Assembly: GCF_030163755.1 (NCBI RefSeq)
Contig: NZ_JASJOE010000023.1
Span: 1 to 54,012, forward strand
DNA from: Roseicyclus amphidinii
GTDB taxonomy: Bacteria; Pseudomonadota; Alphaproteobacteria; Rhodobacterales; Rhodobacteraceae
Direction of reading: 5' to 3'
DNA length: 54,012 nucleotides
Position 1 is the stretch's first letter. The number at the start of each line of letters is the position of its first letter. This document shows, piece by piece, positions 11,480 to 19,060 of the stretch. Position numbers and translations under genes: made by a program. The notes below the pieces were generated by a model. It saw only the letters and a program-made list of their open reading frames with translations. It did no database searches and was not told the DNA's origin.

Positions 11480-11506
11480 GCGGGGCGCGCGGCCCCGCTC
11501 TTTTTT
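11480..11506 (+). terminator. intrinsic terminator after the sulfotransferase gene
   Basis: Seven-bp perfect GC stem (GCGGGGC with GCCCCGC), five-base loop, then TCTTTTTT. It begins four bases after the stop codon. Confidence 0.85.
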
Positions 11507-11584
11507 CCCGCGGCATTATCGTTTGACCCGCCGCACCCCGACATGCGACCCAGAACGCATGACATTCGTTGACCTGCGCATTTC

Positions 11585-12361
11585 ATGATCGGGGTGTCGC
11601 TTTTCGCCGGGCTCGGTCTCGTGGGGGCCGCGGTCTACGTGCTGGCCTACGGCGCGCTGCAACTGGGCTTTCTGCGCGGCGGTTCGGTGGTCTACACGGT
11701 GCTGAACCTGCTCGCCGCCTCGCTGGTGCTGGTCAGCCTGGGCGAGGCGTTCAACCTCTCCTCGGCGGTGATCCAGTCCTTCTGGGTGGTGCTGTCGCTG
11801 ATCGGCCTGACGCGGCACGCGCTGTTGCGGATGCGCAGCCGCTTCCGCGACGAGGAAACCGAGTTGCTGGCCGCGCATTTCCCCTCGCTGCCGCCGCTGG
11901 CGGCCCGGCAGATGCTGCGGATCGGGGAGTGGCGCGACGTGCCCAAGGGGCATGTCATCACCCGGCAGGGCGCACCGGCCGGCGCGGTGGTCTACCTTGC
12001 CACGGGCCGCGCGACCGTCACCGCCCATGGCCACGAACTCGCCACGCTGAACGCAGGAGACCTGATCGGCGAGATCACCGTGATCCACAACGCGCCGGCG
12101 ACCGCCGGGGTCGAGATGGCCGAGGACGGGCGCATCTTCGTCCTGCCGCGCGGCAAGCTGCTGAAGGAGATGGAAAGCAACCACGATTTCGCCCTGCTGG
12201 TCGGCCAGGCCCTGCAGATCGAGGCGCAGCGCAAGATCGAAAAGGCGAACGCCGCCAATGCCGCCCTGCACGAGGCGGACCGGATGCGCGGCGCGGCCCC
12301 GCCGGAACCGGCCCCACCCCACGCGCCACGAGCGGCCGGGCCGGGTGTCACCGAACTGTAA
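11585..12361 (+). CDS. three-helix membrane protein with cyclic-nucleotide-binding-like domain
   Basis: A 258-residue protein. Residues 3-23, 33-53 and 57-75 are membrane helices of the CBU_0592-like type; the paralogous free module is at 4350-4637. A basic linker (RMRSRFRDE) leads to a cytosolic CNBD-like domain (about 95-205): VPKGHVITRQGAP, then GDLIGEITV at 158-166. The phosphate-binding cassette keeps Gly-Glu (162-163), but the Arg expected in the following PRxA motif is absent (NAPATAGVE), so nucleotide binding is uncertain. An Ala-rich helix and a Pro-rich tail end the protein. The three-helix anchor plus CNBD fold resembles Popeye-domain proteins in layout. It is the first gene of a locus with STAS, RsbW-like and PP2C genes. 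Confidence 0.75.
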   Translation: MIGVSLFAGLGLVGAAVYVLAYGALQLGFLRGGSVVYTVLNLLAASLVLVSLGEAFNLSSAVIQSFWVVLSLIGLTRHALLRMRSRFRDEETELLAAHFPSLPPLAARQMLRIGEWRDVPKGHVITRQGAPAGAVVYLATGRATVTAHGHELATLNAGDLIGEITVIHNAPATAGVEMAEDGRIFVLPRGKLLKEMESNHDFALLVGQALQIEAQRKIEKANAANAALHEADRMRGAAPPEPAPPHAPRAAGPGVTEL

Positions 12362-12459
12362 CAACTTGGGCCTAGCGTCGCGCAGTCCGGGCGATTATCG
12401 AAAGATGACGGCGCATCATACCGGCATGGCACGGCACAACACGGAGCGGAAAGAGCGTC

Positions 12460-12795
12460 ATGAAGATCGAACAGGGGCAGGTCGACGGCGATATCCTCAT
12501 GGTGTCGCTCGAGGGTGACCTCGACATCGCGGGCAGCAGCGACATCGAGATGCCGCTGAGCGTCATCGCGGGATCGCAGGACCGGGTGATCCTCGACATG
12601 CGGGGCGTCGGGTTCATGGCCTCGATCGGTGTGCGCCTGATCGTGTCGACCGCCAAGCCCATCGCGCGGCGCGGCGGCACGCTGGTGATCCTCGGCCCGA
12701 ACGAGGCAGCCCGGCGCGTGCTGAGCTCGACCGGCGTCGACACGCTGGTGCCCGTGGTCGAGGACGAGGCCGCGGCGCGCGCTGCCTTCGGCTGA
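12460..12795 (+). CDS. STAS-domain anti-sigma factor antagonist-like protein
   Basis: A 111-residue single-domain STAS protein of the SpoIIAA/RsbV type. Such proteins bind the partner kinase/anti-sigma factor when unphosphorylated and release it when phosphorylated on a conserved serine. The phospho-acceptor region reads GVGFMASIGVRLIV, placing S55 where SpoIIAA has its phosphoserine; the usual Asp just before it is Ala here. The next gene overlaps the stop by one base (TGATG), the classic antagonist-kinase gene pair. The target sigma factor or other effector is not in the window. Confidence 0.9.
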   Translation: MKIEQGQVDGDILMVSLEGDLDIAGSSDIEMPLSVIAGSQDRVILDMRGVGFMASIGVRLIVSTAKPIARRGGTLVILGPNEAARRVLSSTGVDTLVPVVEDEAAARAAFG

Positions 12796-13256
12796 TGCCG
12801 TCCGCCGCGCACGACACCTCCGACGCCACCATCGACCTGCCGTCCAACCTGTCCGCGGTGGCCCGGCTGAACGACTGGTATGCCGAGCAGACCGAGGGGG
12901 CGGCGCTTGATGCGCGGGTGCTCGGGGACATGAAGCTTTGCCTCAACGAGGCGGTGGCCAACGTCGTCTCCTACGCCTTCGAGGGCATCGCCGCGCCCCG
13001 GCTCAGGGTCACGATCCGCATGGCGGCCGAGGCCGTCACCGCCGAGATCCGCGACAACGGCCCCCTCTTCGACCCGCTGGACCGGCCCGAGGCCGCCGCG
13101 ATGCAGGATCTGGAGACCGCGCAGATCGGCGGCTTCGGCATCAAGCTGATCCGCGAGACGGCCAGCACGCTTGCCTATACGCGCGAGGGGCAGGAGAATG
13201 TCCTGCAGATCACCTGCCGCCCGGCGGACCGAGGTAGCGCAACACCAGCGCCGTGA
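12795..13256 (+). CDS. RsbW/SpoIIAB-like ATP-binding anti-sigma regulatory kinase
   Basis: A 153-residue GHKL-fold ATPase of the HATPase_c_2 group (serine kinase and anti-sigma factor in partner switching). The N-box LNEAVANVV carries E52 and N56, the G1 box is IRDNGPLFDP (D87, G89), and the G2 box is IGGFGIKLIRE (111-121). It is coupled to the STAS gene by a one-base overlap. Its last 47 bases overlap the 3' end of the PP2C gene on the other strand. The inferred role is phosphorylation of the STAS protein at 12460 and binding of an effector when the antagonist is phosphorylated. Confidence 0.9.
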   Translation: MPSAAHDTSDATIDLPSNLSAVARLNDWYAEQTEGAALDARVLGDMKLCLNEAVANVVSYAFEGIAAPRLRVTIRMAAEAVTAEIRDNGPLFDPLDRPEAAAMQDLETAQIGGFGIKLIRETASTLAYTREGQENVLQITCRPADRGSATPAP

Positions 13257-14604
13257 TGTCGTCCGAGGGCGGAGCATCGCCCACGAAACCCGCCACCGCC
13301 GCGAAAAGCGCCGCGACCGACGCCTCCGCCCCGGCCCCCTCGCCCGGCAGGGCCGCGAAGAACCGGTCCCAGCCAAAGACATGGCGGTCGCTGTCGAAAG
13401 CCTCGGTCACGCCATCGGTGGCAAGGACGATCCGGTCGCCCGGCACCAGCCTCAGGCTGCGGCTGGTGACGCTCACCCCTTCGAACAACCCCAGCGCCGG
13501 GCCGCTGACGGCCAGAGGCTCGTGCGCCGCCACCCCGGCGCGCAGCATCACCGCCTCTTCATGGCCCGCGGTGGCAAGGTCGAGCGCGCCGGTGTCCAGA
13601 TCGAGCAGCCCCAGCGCCAGCGTGACGAACATGGAAGAGGCGTTGTCCTCGGCCAGCGCATCATTGACCCGCGACAGGATGGCCCCTGCCTGCCCCTCGG
13701 CCGGGGGCCCTGCGGCGCAGAGATCGCGGGTCACGGTCTTGAGCACCGTGCGCGCCACGCCCATGAACATCGCCGCGGGCGTGCCCTTGCCCGACACGTC
13801 GCCGACGGCGAAGGCAAGCGTCCGCTCGCCGATGCGGAAGAAATCGTAGAAATCCCCGCCGACATTGCGCGCGGGCACCATGCGGGCCGCGATCTCGACC
13901 CGGTCGGCGGCCCCGCCGTGCGGCACCTCGGAGGGCAGAAAGGCCCGCTGGATCGCGGCGGCGGTCTCCATCTCGTGACGCAGCGTGCGCTTTTCCTCGA
14001 TCTCGGCGGCCATGTCGCGGAAGACCCTGGCGAAATGCGCCAGTTCGTCGGCCTGCCGGTTGAGCGTGTCCAGCATCTCGGGCGAGAACCGCCCCTCCGA
14101 CAGCGCACGGCTGGCCTGTGTCAGCGTCACCAGCGCGGCGTTGACCTGCCCGATCCGGGTGCCGAGCGCCGCGATCACCGACATCACGATGTCCGGCTCC
14201 TGCAGGGCCGCGGCCCGGATCGTGTCATTGGCGATGACCAGCGCCTCGGTCGGCACCTCGGCCCGGACGGTGGCGGTGCGCGGCGTCTTGGCGAAGACCG
14301 CCAGCTCGCCCACCAGCTCGCCCGCCTGCAGCCGGGCGACGACGCTGCGCCCGAGGTGGCCCTGAACCTCGACCACAACGGCCCCCGACAGCAGCAGAAA
14401 GGCCGCCTCGCCCGCCTCGCCCTGCCGCATCAGCGCCTCGCCCGGCGCGAAGCGCGCGGTGGAGCAGGCGGCGACCAGCCGCACCAGCGCGCCATGCGGC
14501 ACCGCGGCAAACGCGCCATGCCGCGACAGGAGCCGCGCGATACGGATCGCCGAGCGGTCGAGACGGGGCTGGCCGTCCGAGGGAGGAGACGCGGATGTCG
14601 TCAT
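13210..14604 (-). CDS. PP2C/SpoIIE-type phosphatase with N-terminal cyclic-nucleotide-binding domain
   Basis: A 464-residue serine phosphatase expected to dephosphorylate the STAS protein of this locus. A CNBD covers about residues 30-140: FAPGEALMRQGEAGEAAFLL, then the phosphate cassette GELVGELAVFAKTPRTATV, with both the Glu and the Arg of functional cyclic-nucleotide pockets. A HAMP-like or coiled linker follows (about 155-215, RQADELAHFARVFRDMAAEI). The PP2C domain starts at AAAIQRAFLPSEVP and keeps the metal aspartates in NVGGDFYDFF, FAVGDVSGKG, LATDGVTEAFD and PSDDITALVLR. I chose the ATG at 14602-14604; a TTG at 14640 would add 12 residues. It is probably co-transcribed with the membrane CNBD gene upstream. 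Confidence 0.9.
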   Translation of the reverse strand: MTTSASPPSDGQPRLDRSAIRIARLLSRHGAFAAVPHGALVRLVAACSTARFAPGEALMRQGEAGEAAFLLLSGAVVVEVQGHLGRSVVARLQAGELVGELAVFAKTPRTATVRAEVPTEALVIANDTIRAAALQEPDIVMSVIAALGTRIGQVNAALVTLTQASRALSEGRFSPEMLDTLNRQADELAHFARVFRDMAAEIEEKRTLRHEMETAAAIQRAFLPSEVPHGGAADRVEIAARMVPARNVGGDFYDFFRIGERTLAFAVGDVSGKGTPAAMFMGVARTVLKTVTRDLCAAGPPAEGQAGAILSRVNDALAEDNASSMFVTLALGLLDLDTGALDLATAGHEEAVMLRAGVAAHEPLAVSGPALGLFEGVSVTSRSLRLVPGDRIVLATDGVTEAFDSDRHVFGWDRFFAALPGEGAGAEASVAALFAAVAGFVGDAPPSDDITALVLRYLGPPGGR

Positions 14605-14652
14605 GGGATCGAGGGAACGCGGTTTCCCGCCACCGGTCAAGGCGTTGCCGCC

Positions 14653-15414
14653 TCAGCGGTGGCGCACTTGCCCGACCACATCCGCCGCCCCCGCAAGGGC
14701 GCGGGTCGCGTTCGGGTCGTCGGTCCGCGCCTCGCGCTCGCCCCGCCGCAGCGCGGCGCGGGCCATCGGAACGCTGTCGGCCAGCTTGCGCGCCATCTCG
14801 TCGCCAAAGAGCGCGACCACCGCGTTGCCAAGGCTGGGCGAGGCCCGCATCAGCTCGCGCATCGCGGGGGCCGGGAACCGCAGGACCGTGCCCCCCTCGG
14901 GCAGATGAACATCCGCGCTCGACGGCTGCCGGGTCAGCAGCGCAAGCTCGCCCACGAAGGTCGGCCCCGCGATTGCGAAACTGTCGCCGTCCTTGGTGAT
15001 CGTGATGCGCTCGGCGAGAACGAGCATCAGGTCATCGACCGGCGCCCCCTCGCGCGTCAGCGGCACGCCCGCCGCCACGCTGTCGCGGCGATGGATGCGC
15101 ATGAGCTTGCGGAACTGCCCCGGTGTCAGGGTCGGGAAATGCCGGAAAACGGCGCGGTCCTCCGCGCTCATGCGCCAGGTCGTCCGCTCCAGCAGGATCA
15201 GGGCGATCAGCGTCAGGTTGACGGTCACCAGCGCGGCATTGGCCCCCACCGACAGAAGCACCTGGTCGCTGCGCAGAAGGTAGAACAGCAGGTCGCAGAA
15301 GATGCCCGCACTCACGAGGCCGCGCAGCAGCAACTCGTCGCGCACGGCAAAGCCGGCCAGCTTGAGGGTCAGCCCGAGCACCAGAAGTGCCGAGATATGA
15401 AGGGGATCGTCCAT
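14653..15414 (-). CDS. second three-helix membrane protein with cyclic-nucleotide-binding-like domain
   Basis: A 253-residue paralogue of the protein at 11585. Three hydrophobic segments (about 7-22, 29-48, 56-76) precede a CNBD-like domain (about 90-200). Shared features are HFPTLTPGQFRKLMRIHRR, LTREGAP and GPTFVGELALLTRQP; the other protein has HFPSLPPLAARQMLRIGEWR and ITRQGAP at the same places. As there, Gly-Glu of the phosphate cassette is kept (155-156) but the binding-site Arg is replaced (PSSADV). The layout resembles Popeye-domain proteins. It lies 48 bases upstream of the phosphatase gene on the same strand and may anchor or sense for it. Confidence 0.75.
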   Translation of the reverse strand: MDDPLHISALLVLGLTLKLAGFAVRDELLLRGLVSAGIFCDLLFYLLRSDQVLLSVGANAALVTVNLTLIALILLERTTWRMSAEDRAVFRHFPTLTPGQFRKLMRIHRRDSVAAGVPLTREGAPVDDLMLVLAERITITKDGDSFAIAGPTFVGELALLTRQPSSADVHLPEGGTVLRFPAPAMRELMRASPSLGNAVVALFGDEMARKLADSVPMARAALRRGEREARTDDPNATRALAGAADVVGQVRHR

Positions 15415-15610
15415 GTTGGTGCTACCGAACCTCGGGCCGGGCCGCGCGCGGCGGCCGCTCTCCCATGCACGTGAACCGGCCGCGGGACTGCGGCCTGCCG
15501 CGCGTTACACCAGAAGAGCGTGACAGGTCCGTGACAGCGACCGCGGGCACGGCGGCCACCGTCGGGGCCCACCATGAGCCGACAGGCCCCGGCGGGCCGA
15601 GTGCGCGGGA

Positions 15611-16603
15611 TCAGGCGAGCCCCGCCTCGGCCATCACCTCGGAGAGCGGTCGCGCGGGGCGCGGGCCGACGTGGCGGATGACCTCGGCGGCGGCGGCAAC
15701 GCCCATCCGCCCCGCCGTCTCGAGATCGCGGCCCATGGCCAGCCCCGAGAGGAACCCGGCGGCGAACTGGTCGCCCGCCCCGGTGGCATCGACCGGCGTG
15801 ATCCGCGTGACCGGAACCTCGACGCGGGTCGCGCCCTGGATGATCTTCACCGGCTCGCCCGAATGGGTGCAGACGACGATGTCGCAGATCGCTGCGGCCT
15901 GCGCGAGCGCGGCGTCGAGGTCGTCGGTCTGGTAAAGCGCCAGCCATTCCTCGTGATTGCCGATCACGTAGTCCATCTGCCCTTCGATCAGCGTCAGGAA
16001 ATCGGCGCGGTGCCGGTCGACGCAGAACGGGTCGGACAGCGTGATGCCCACCTTGCCGCCGCCCGTGCGGCAGTGGTCTGCGGCGGCAGTGAAGGCGGAT
16101 TTCCCCTCGGGTTTGTCGTAGAGATACCCCTCGAGGAACAGCCAGCGCGCATTGCCCGCAACGGTTGCGTCCACGTCATCGGCGTCGAAATCCGCGCCTG
16201 CGCCGAGATAGGTGTTCATCGACCGCTCGCCGTCGGGCGAGACGAAGATCATCGAGCGCGAGGTCGGCGCCTGCGCCTCGGCCACGGGCGGGTTGGGAAA
16301 GTCGATGCCCTGTTCGGTCATGCCCGCGGCATAGAAGCGCCCCAGCGCGTCGTCGCGCACCTTGCCGAGGAAGGCGGTGGTCAGCCCCAGCGTGCCCGCG
16401 CCCGCGATGGTGTTGGCGACCGATCCGCCAGGCGTCTGCACCCGCTCGCGCATCGCGGCATAGAGCAGCTCGGCCCGCTCGCGGTCGATCAGCTGCATGA
16501 TGCCCTTCTCGATACCCATGTTGTCGAGGAAACTGTCGTCGCCGTGGGAGATCACGTCGACGATGGCATTGCCGATCCCGACAAGGTCATAGGTCTTGGT
16601 CAT
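15611..16603 (-). CDS. PfkB family sugar/nucleoside kinase, adenosine kinase-like
   Basis: A 330-residue ribokinase-fold kinase. The N-terminus YDLVGIGNAIVDVISHGDDS and the glycine-rich TPGGSVANTIAGAGTLGL resemble the adenosine kinase branch. The ATP/anion-hole motif DATGAGDQFAAGF carries the catalytic Asp at about residue 278. Adenosine or a related nucleoside is the likely substrate, but members of this branch vary. The start codon overlaps the stop of the nth gene by four bases (ATGA), so it is translated together with endonuclease III. Confidence 0.9.
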   Translation of the reverse strand: MTKTYDLVGIGNAIVDVISHGDDSFLDNMGIEKGIMQLIDRERAELLYAAMRERVQTPGGSVANTIAGAGTLGLTTAFLGKVRDDALGRFYAAGMTEQGIDFPNPPVAEAQAPTSRSMIFVSPDGERSMNTYLGAGADFDADDVDATVAGNARWLFLEGYLYDKPEGKSAFTAAADHCRTGGGKVGITLSDPFCVDRHRADFLTLIEGQMDYVIGNHEEWLALYQTDDLDAALAQAAAICDIVVCTHSGEPVKIIQGATRVEVPVTRITPVDATGAGDQFAAGFLSGLAMGRDLETAGRMGVAAAAEVIRHVGPRPARPLSEVMAEAGLA

Positions 16604-17244
16604 TGGGTCTTGTCCTCGTATTGGCACAGGTCGGCGATCAGGCAGGCACCGCATTTCGGCTTGCGCGCCACGCAGATGTAGCGGCCATGCAGGATCATCC
16701 AGTGATGGGCGTGAAGCTGGTATTCCGCCGGAACATTGTCCTCGATAGCGCGCTCGACGGCATCGACGTCCTTGCCCGGCGCGATGCCGGCGCGGTTGCC
16801 GAGGCGGAAGATATGAGTGTCGACCGCCTGCGCGGGGAAGCGCCACCACATGTTGAGAACGACATTGGCGGTCTTGCGCCCCACACCGGGCAGCGATTGC
16901 AGGGCGGCGCGGCTCGACGGCACCTCGCCGCCATACTCCTCGACGAGGATGCGGCTGAGCTTGATGACGTTCTTGGCCTTGTTGCGAAACAGGCCGATGG
17001 TCTTGATATGCTCGATCACGCCCTCTTCGCCGAGGGCCAGCATCTTCTCGGGCGTGTCGGCGATCTGGAAGAGTTTCGCGGTGGCCTTGTTGACGCCCGC
17101 GTCGGTGGCCTGCGCGCTGAGCGCCACGGCCACGACGAGGGTGAAGGCGTTGGTGTGGTGCAATTCGCCCTTGGGTTCCGGCTCGGCGGCCTGGAACCGC
17201 GCGAAGATCTCGCGCATTACGGGATAGGGCAACTGCTTGGCCAT
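16600..17244 (-). CDS. nth: endonuclease III
   Basis: Bifunctional DNA glycosylase/AP lyase that removes oxidised pyrimidines. The 214 residues are complete: the helix-hairpin-helix LPGVGRKTANVV holds catalytic K124, VDTHIFRL holds D142, and the 4Fe-4S cluster ligands are C191, C198, C201 and C207 in the standard C-X6-C-X2-C-X5-C spacing. I chose the ATG at 17242-17244 (MAKQLPYPVM), matching the family; the frame extends upstream without homology. It is divergent from the ada-like gene, with 95 bases between them that must hold both promoters, so two repair genes share a control region. Confidence 0.97.
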   Translation of the reverse strand: MAKQLPYPVMREIFARFQAAEPEPKGELHHTNAFTLVVAVALSAQATDAGVNKATAKLFQIADTPEKMLALGEEGVIEHIKTIGLFRNKAKNVIKLSRILVEEYGGEVPSSRAALQSLPGVGRKTANVVLNMWWRFPAQAVDTHIFRLGNRAGIAPGKDVDAVERAIEDNVPAEYQLHAHHWMILHGRYICVARKPKCGACLIADLCQYEDKTQ

Positions 17245-17339
17245 GCCGCCCTTTTGGCGCGCGAGGGCCGGGGCGGCAAGGGCGTTTTGGCGCAAGTTCC
17301 GGGTCGCGCGGGGCCGCGGGCGCGGGCTATCCTCGGGGC

Positions 17340-18191
17340 ATGACACAGGACCAAGCCTACCATTACCAGGTGATCCGCCGCGCCATCGCCGAGATCGACG
17401 CGGCCGAAACGCCCCTGAGCCTCGAGGCGCTGGCCGCCCGGATGGGCATGAGCGCGGCGCATTTCCAGCGCGTCTTCTCGGCCTGGGTGGGGGTCAGCCC
17501 GAAACGCTACCAGCAGTATCTCGCGCTGGACCACGCCCGGCGGCTTCTGCGCGAGCGATTCACGACGCTCGAGACGGCGCAGGCCGTGGGCCTGTCCGGC
17601 GGGGGCCGGCTGCATGACCTGTTCCTGAGCTGGGAGGCGATGCCACCCGGCGCTTATGCAAGCGGGGGCGCGGGGCTGTGCATCCGCTGGGGCTGGGTCG
17701 ACAGCCCCTTCGGCAAGGCGCTGGTCATGGCGACGGGGCGCGGCATCTGCGGGCTGGGCTTCGCCGCCGAGACGGGCGAGGCCGCGACCATGGCCGACCT
17801 CACGGGCCGCTGGCCCGCGGCGGAGTTCGTCGAAGATGCCGATAGCGTCGCGCCGCTGGCGCGGGCGGCTTTCGGCGGGGGCGGCGAGTTGCGCCTGTCG
17901 CTGATCGGCGCGCCCTTCCAGATCAAGGTGTGGGAGGCGCTTCTGTCGGTCCCCTCGGGGCATGTGACCACCTATTCCGAGATCGCGGGCGCCATCGGCG
18001 CGCCCCGCGCGGTGCGGGCGGTCGGCACGGCGGTGGGCCGCAACCCGATCAGCTGGCTGATCCCCTGCCACCGCGCGCTCAGGAAATCGGGCGGACTGGG
18101 CGGCTACCACTGGGGCTTGCCCGTGAAACGCGCCATGCTGGCCCAGGAGGCCGCGGCGCTGGAGGCGGCGGAGCCGGAAAGCGCCGCCTGA
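17340..18191 (+). CDS. AraC-type HTH fused to O6-methylguanine-DNA methyltransferase (Ada-like)
   Basis: A 283-residue protein combining an AraC-type helix-turn-helix (about residues 10-95, with LAARMGMSAAHFQRVFSAWV) and a methylguanine methyltransferase domain (about 110-275). The active site is IPCHRALRKSGGLGG with acceptor C243, and the DNA-binding helix region GAPRAVRAVGTAVGRNPI precedes it. The E. coli Ada N-terminal zinc/Cys domain, which senses methylphosphotriesters, is absent, so any regulatory switch must differ. It repairs O6-alkylguanine by suicide transfer. Confidence 0.93.
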   Translation: MTQDQAYHYQVIRRAIAEIDAAETPLSLEALAARMGMSAAHFQRVFSAWVGVSPKRYQQYLALDHARRLLRERFTTLETAQAVGLSGGGRLHDLFLSWEAMPPGAYASGGAGLCIRWGWVDSPFGKALVMATGRGICGLGFAAETGEAATMADLTGRWPAAEFVEDADSVAPLARAAFGGGGELRLSLIGAPFQIKVWEALLSVPSGHVTTYSEIAGAIGAPRAVRAVGTAVGRNPISWLIPCHRALRKSGGLGGYHWGLPVKRAMLAQEAAALEAAEPESAA

Positions 18192-18332
18192 GGGCTGCCT
18201 TGGGCTCGCGCCGGATGCGCGGGTTTTCGCCATTTGGCGTTTTCCCCCTGCCGAGGGGCCCCATCCTGGTATAAGCTCGCAGGAAGACGTTCCGGACGAA
18301 CCGGGACCAGGGCAGTCTGGAAGGGCAACAGC

Positions 18333-18986
18333 ATGATCAACCGCACGAAACTGACCATCCTCGCCACCGTCTCGGCGCTGGCCCTGACGGGCTGCGTGAG
18401 CAACAGCGCCCAGCCGATGGGCGAGCGCACGCGCGACGGGGCGATCATCGGCGGCATTCTCGGGGGGTTCCTCGGCAGCGCGACCAATGACGGCAACCGC
18501 GCGGGCGGCGCGGTGATCGGGGCCACCGCGGGCGCGCTGGCGGGCGGCGCCATCGGGGCCGCGCTCGACCGGCAGGCGCAGGACCTGCGCGGGAACCTGT
18601 CGAATGACGACATCCGCATCCGGAACACCGGCGAAGAGCTGATCGTCACCATGCCGGACGGCATTCTCTTCGACGTGGACAGCGCCGCGATCCGCGCCAG
18701 CCTGCAATCCGACCTGCGCGCGCTGGCGCGCAACCTGCAGCAATACCCCAACACTACCGTGGACGTGATCGGCCATACCGATTCCGACGGCTCGGCCGAA
18801 TACAACCAGGACCTGTCCTCGCGCCGCGCGCAGGCGGTGGCGGGTGTGCTGCTCGAGGCCGGGGTCGCGCCCTCGCGCGTGCGCGCCTTCGGCCGCGGCG
18901 AGACCGAGCCGGTGGCGACCAACCTGACGCCCGAAGGCCGTCAGCAGAACCGCCGGGTCGAGGTCGTGATCCGCCCGATCCGCTGA
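18333..18986 (+). CDS. OmpA family lipoprotein with glycine-zipper domain
   Basis: A 217-residue outer-membrane lipoprotein. The lipobox LALTGC places the lipidated cysteine at C21. A glycine-zipper segment (about 35-78, GAIIGGILGGFLG and GGAVIGATAGALAGGAIGAA) is followed by an OmpA C-terminal peptidoglycan-binding domain (about 105-217), with DVIGHTDSDGSAEYNQDLS and NRRVEVVIRP. It is similar in layout to YiaD. The start at ATG 18333 gives a clean signal peptide. The gene stands alone between ada and a GntR gene. Confidence 0.92.
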   Translation: MINRTKLTILATVSALALTGCVSNSAQPMGERTRDGAIIGGILGGFLGSATNDGNRAGGAVIGATAGALAGGAIGAALDRQAQDLRGNLSNDDIRIRNTGEELIVTMPDGILFDVDSAAIRASLQSDLRALARNLQQYPNTTVDVIGHTDSDGSAEYNQDLSSRRAQAVAGVLLEAGVAPSRVRAFGRGETEPVATNLTPEGRQQNRRVEVVIRPIR

Positions 18987-19026
18987 GCGCACGCAACCGG
19001 CAAGTCGCTGGACAGCCCCCTGCCCG

Positions 19027-19045
19027 TGGTCATATCATCTGACCA
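19027..19045. promoter_or_regulatory. near-perfect palindromic operator of the GntR gene
   Basis: TGGTCATATCATCTGACCA is symmetrical at 16 of 18 positions around its central base, ending 15 bases before the GntR-family start. TGGTC/GACCA arms are typical of FadR-subfamily operators. Autoregulation is the natural reading. Confidence 0.6.
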
Positions 19046-19060
19046 ATTCGGGAGGGGGCC

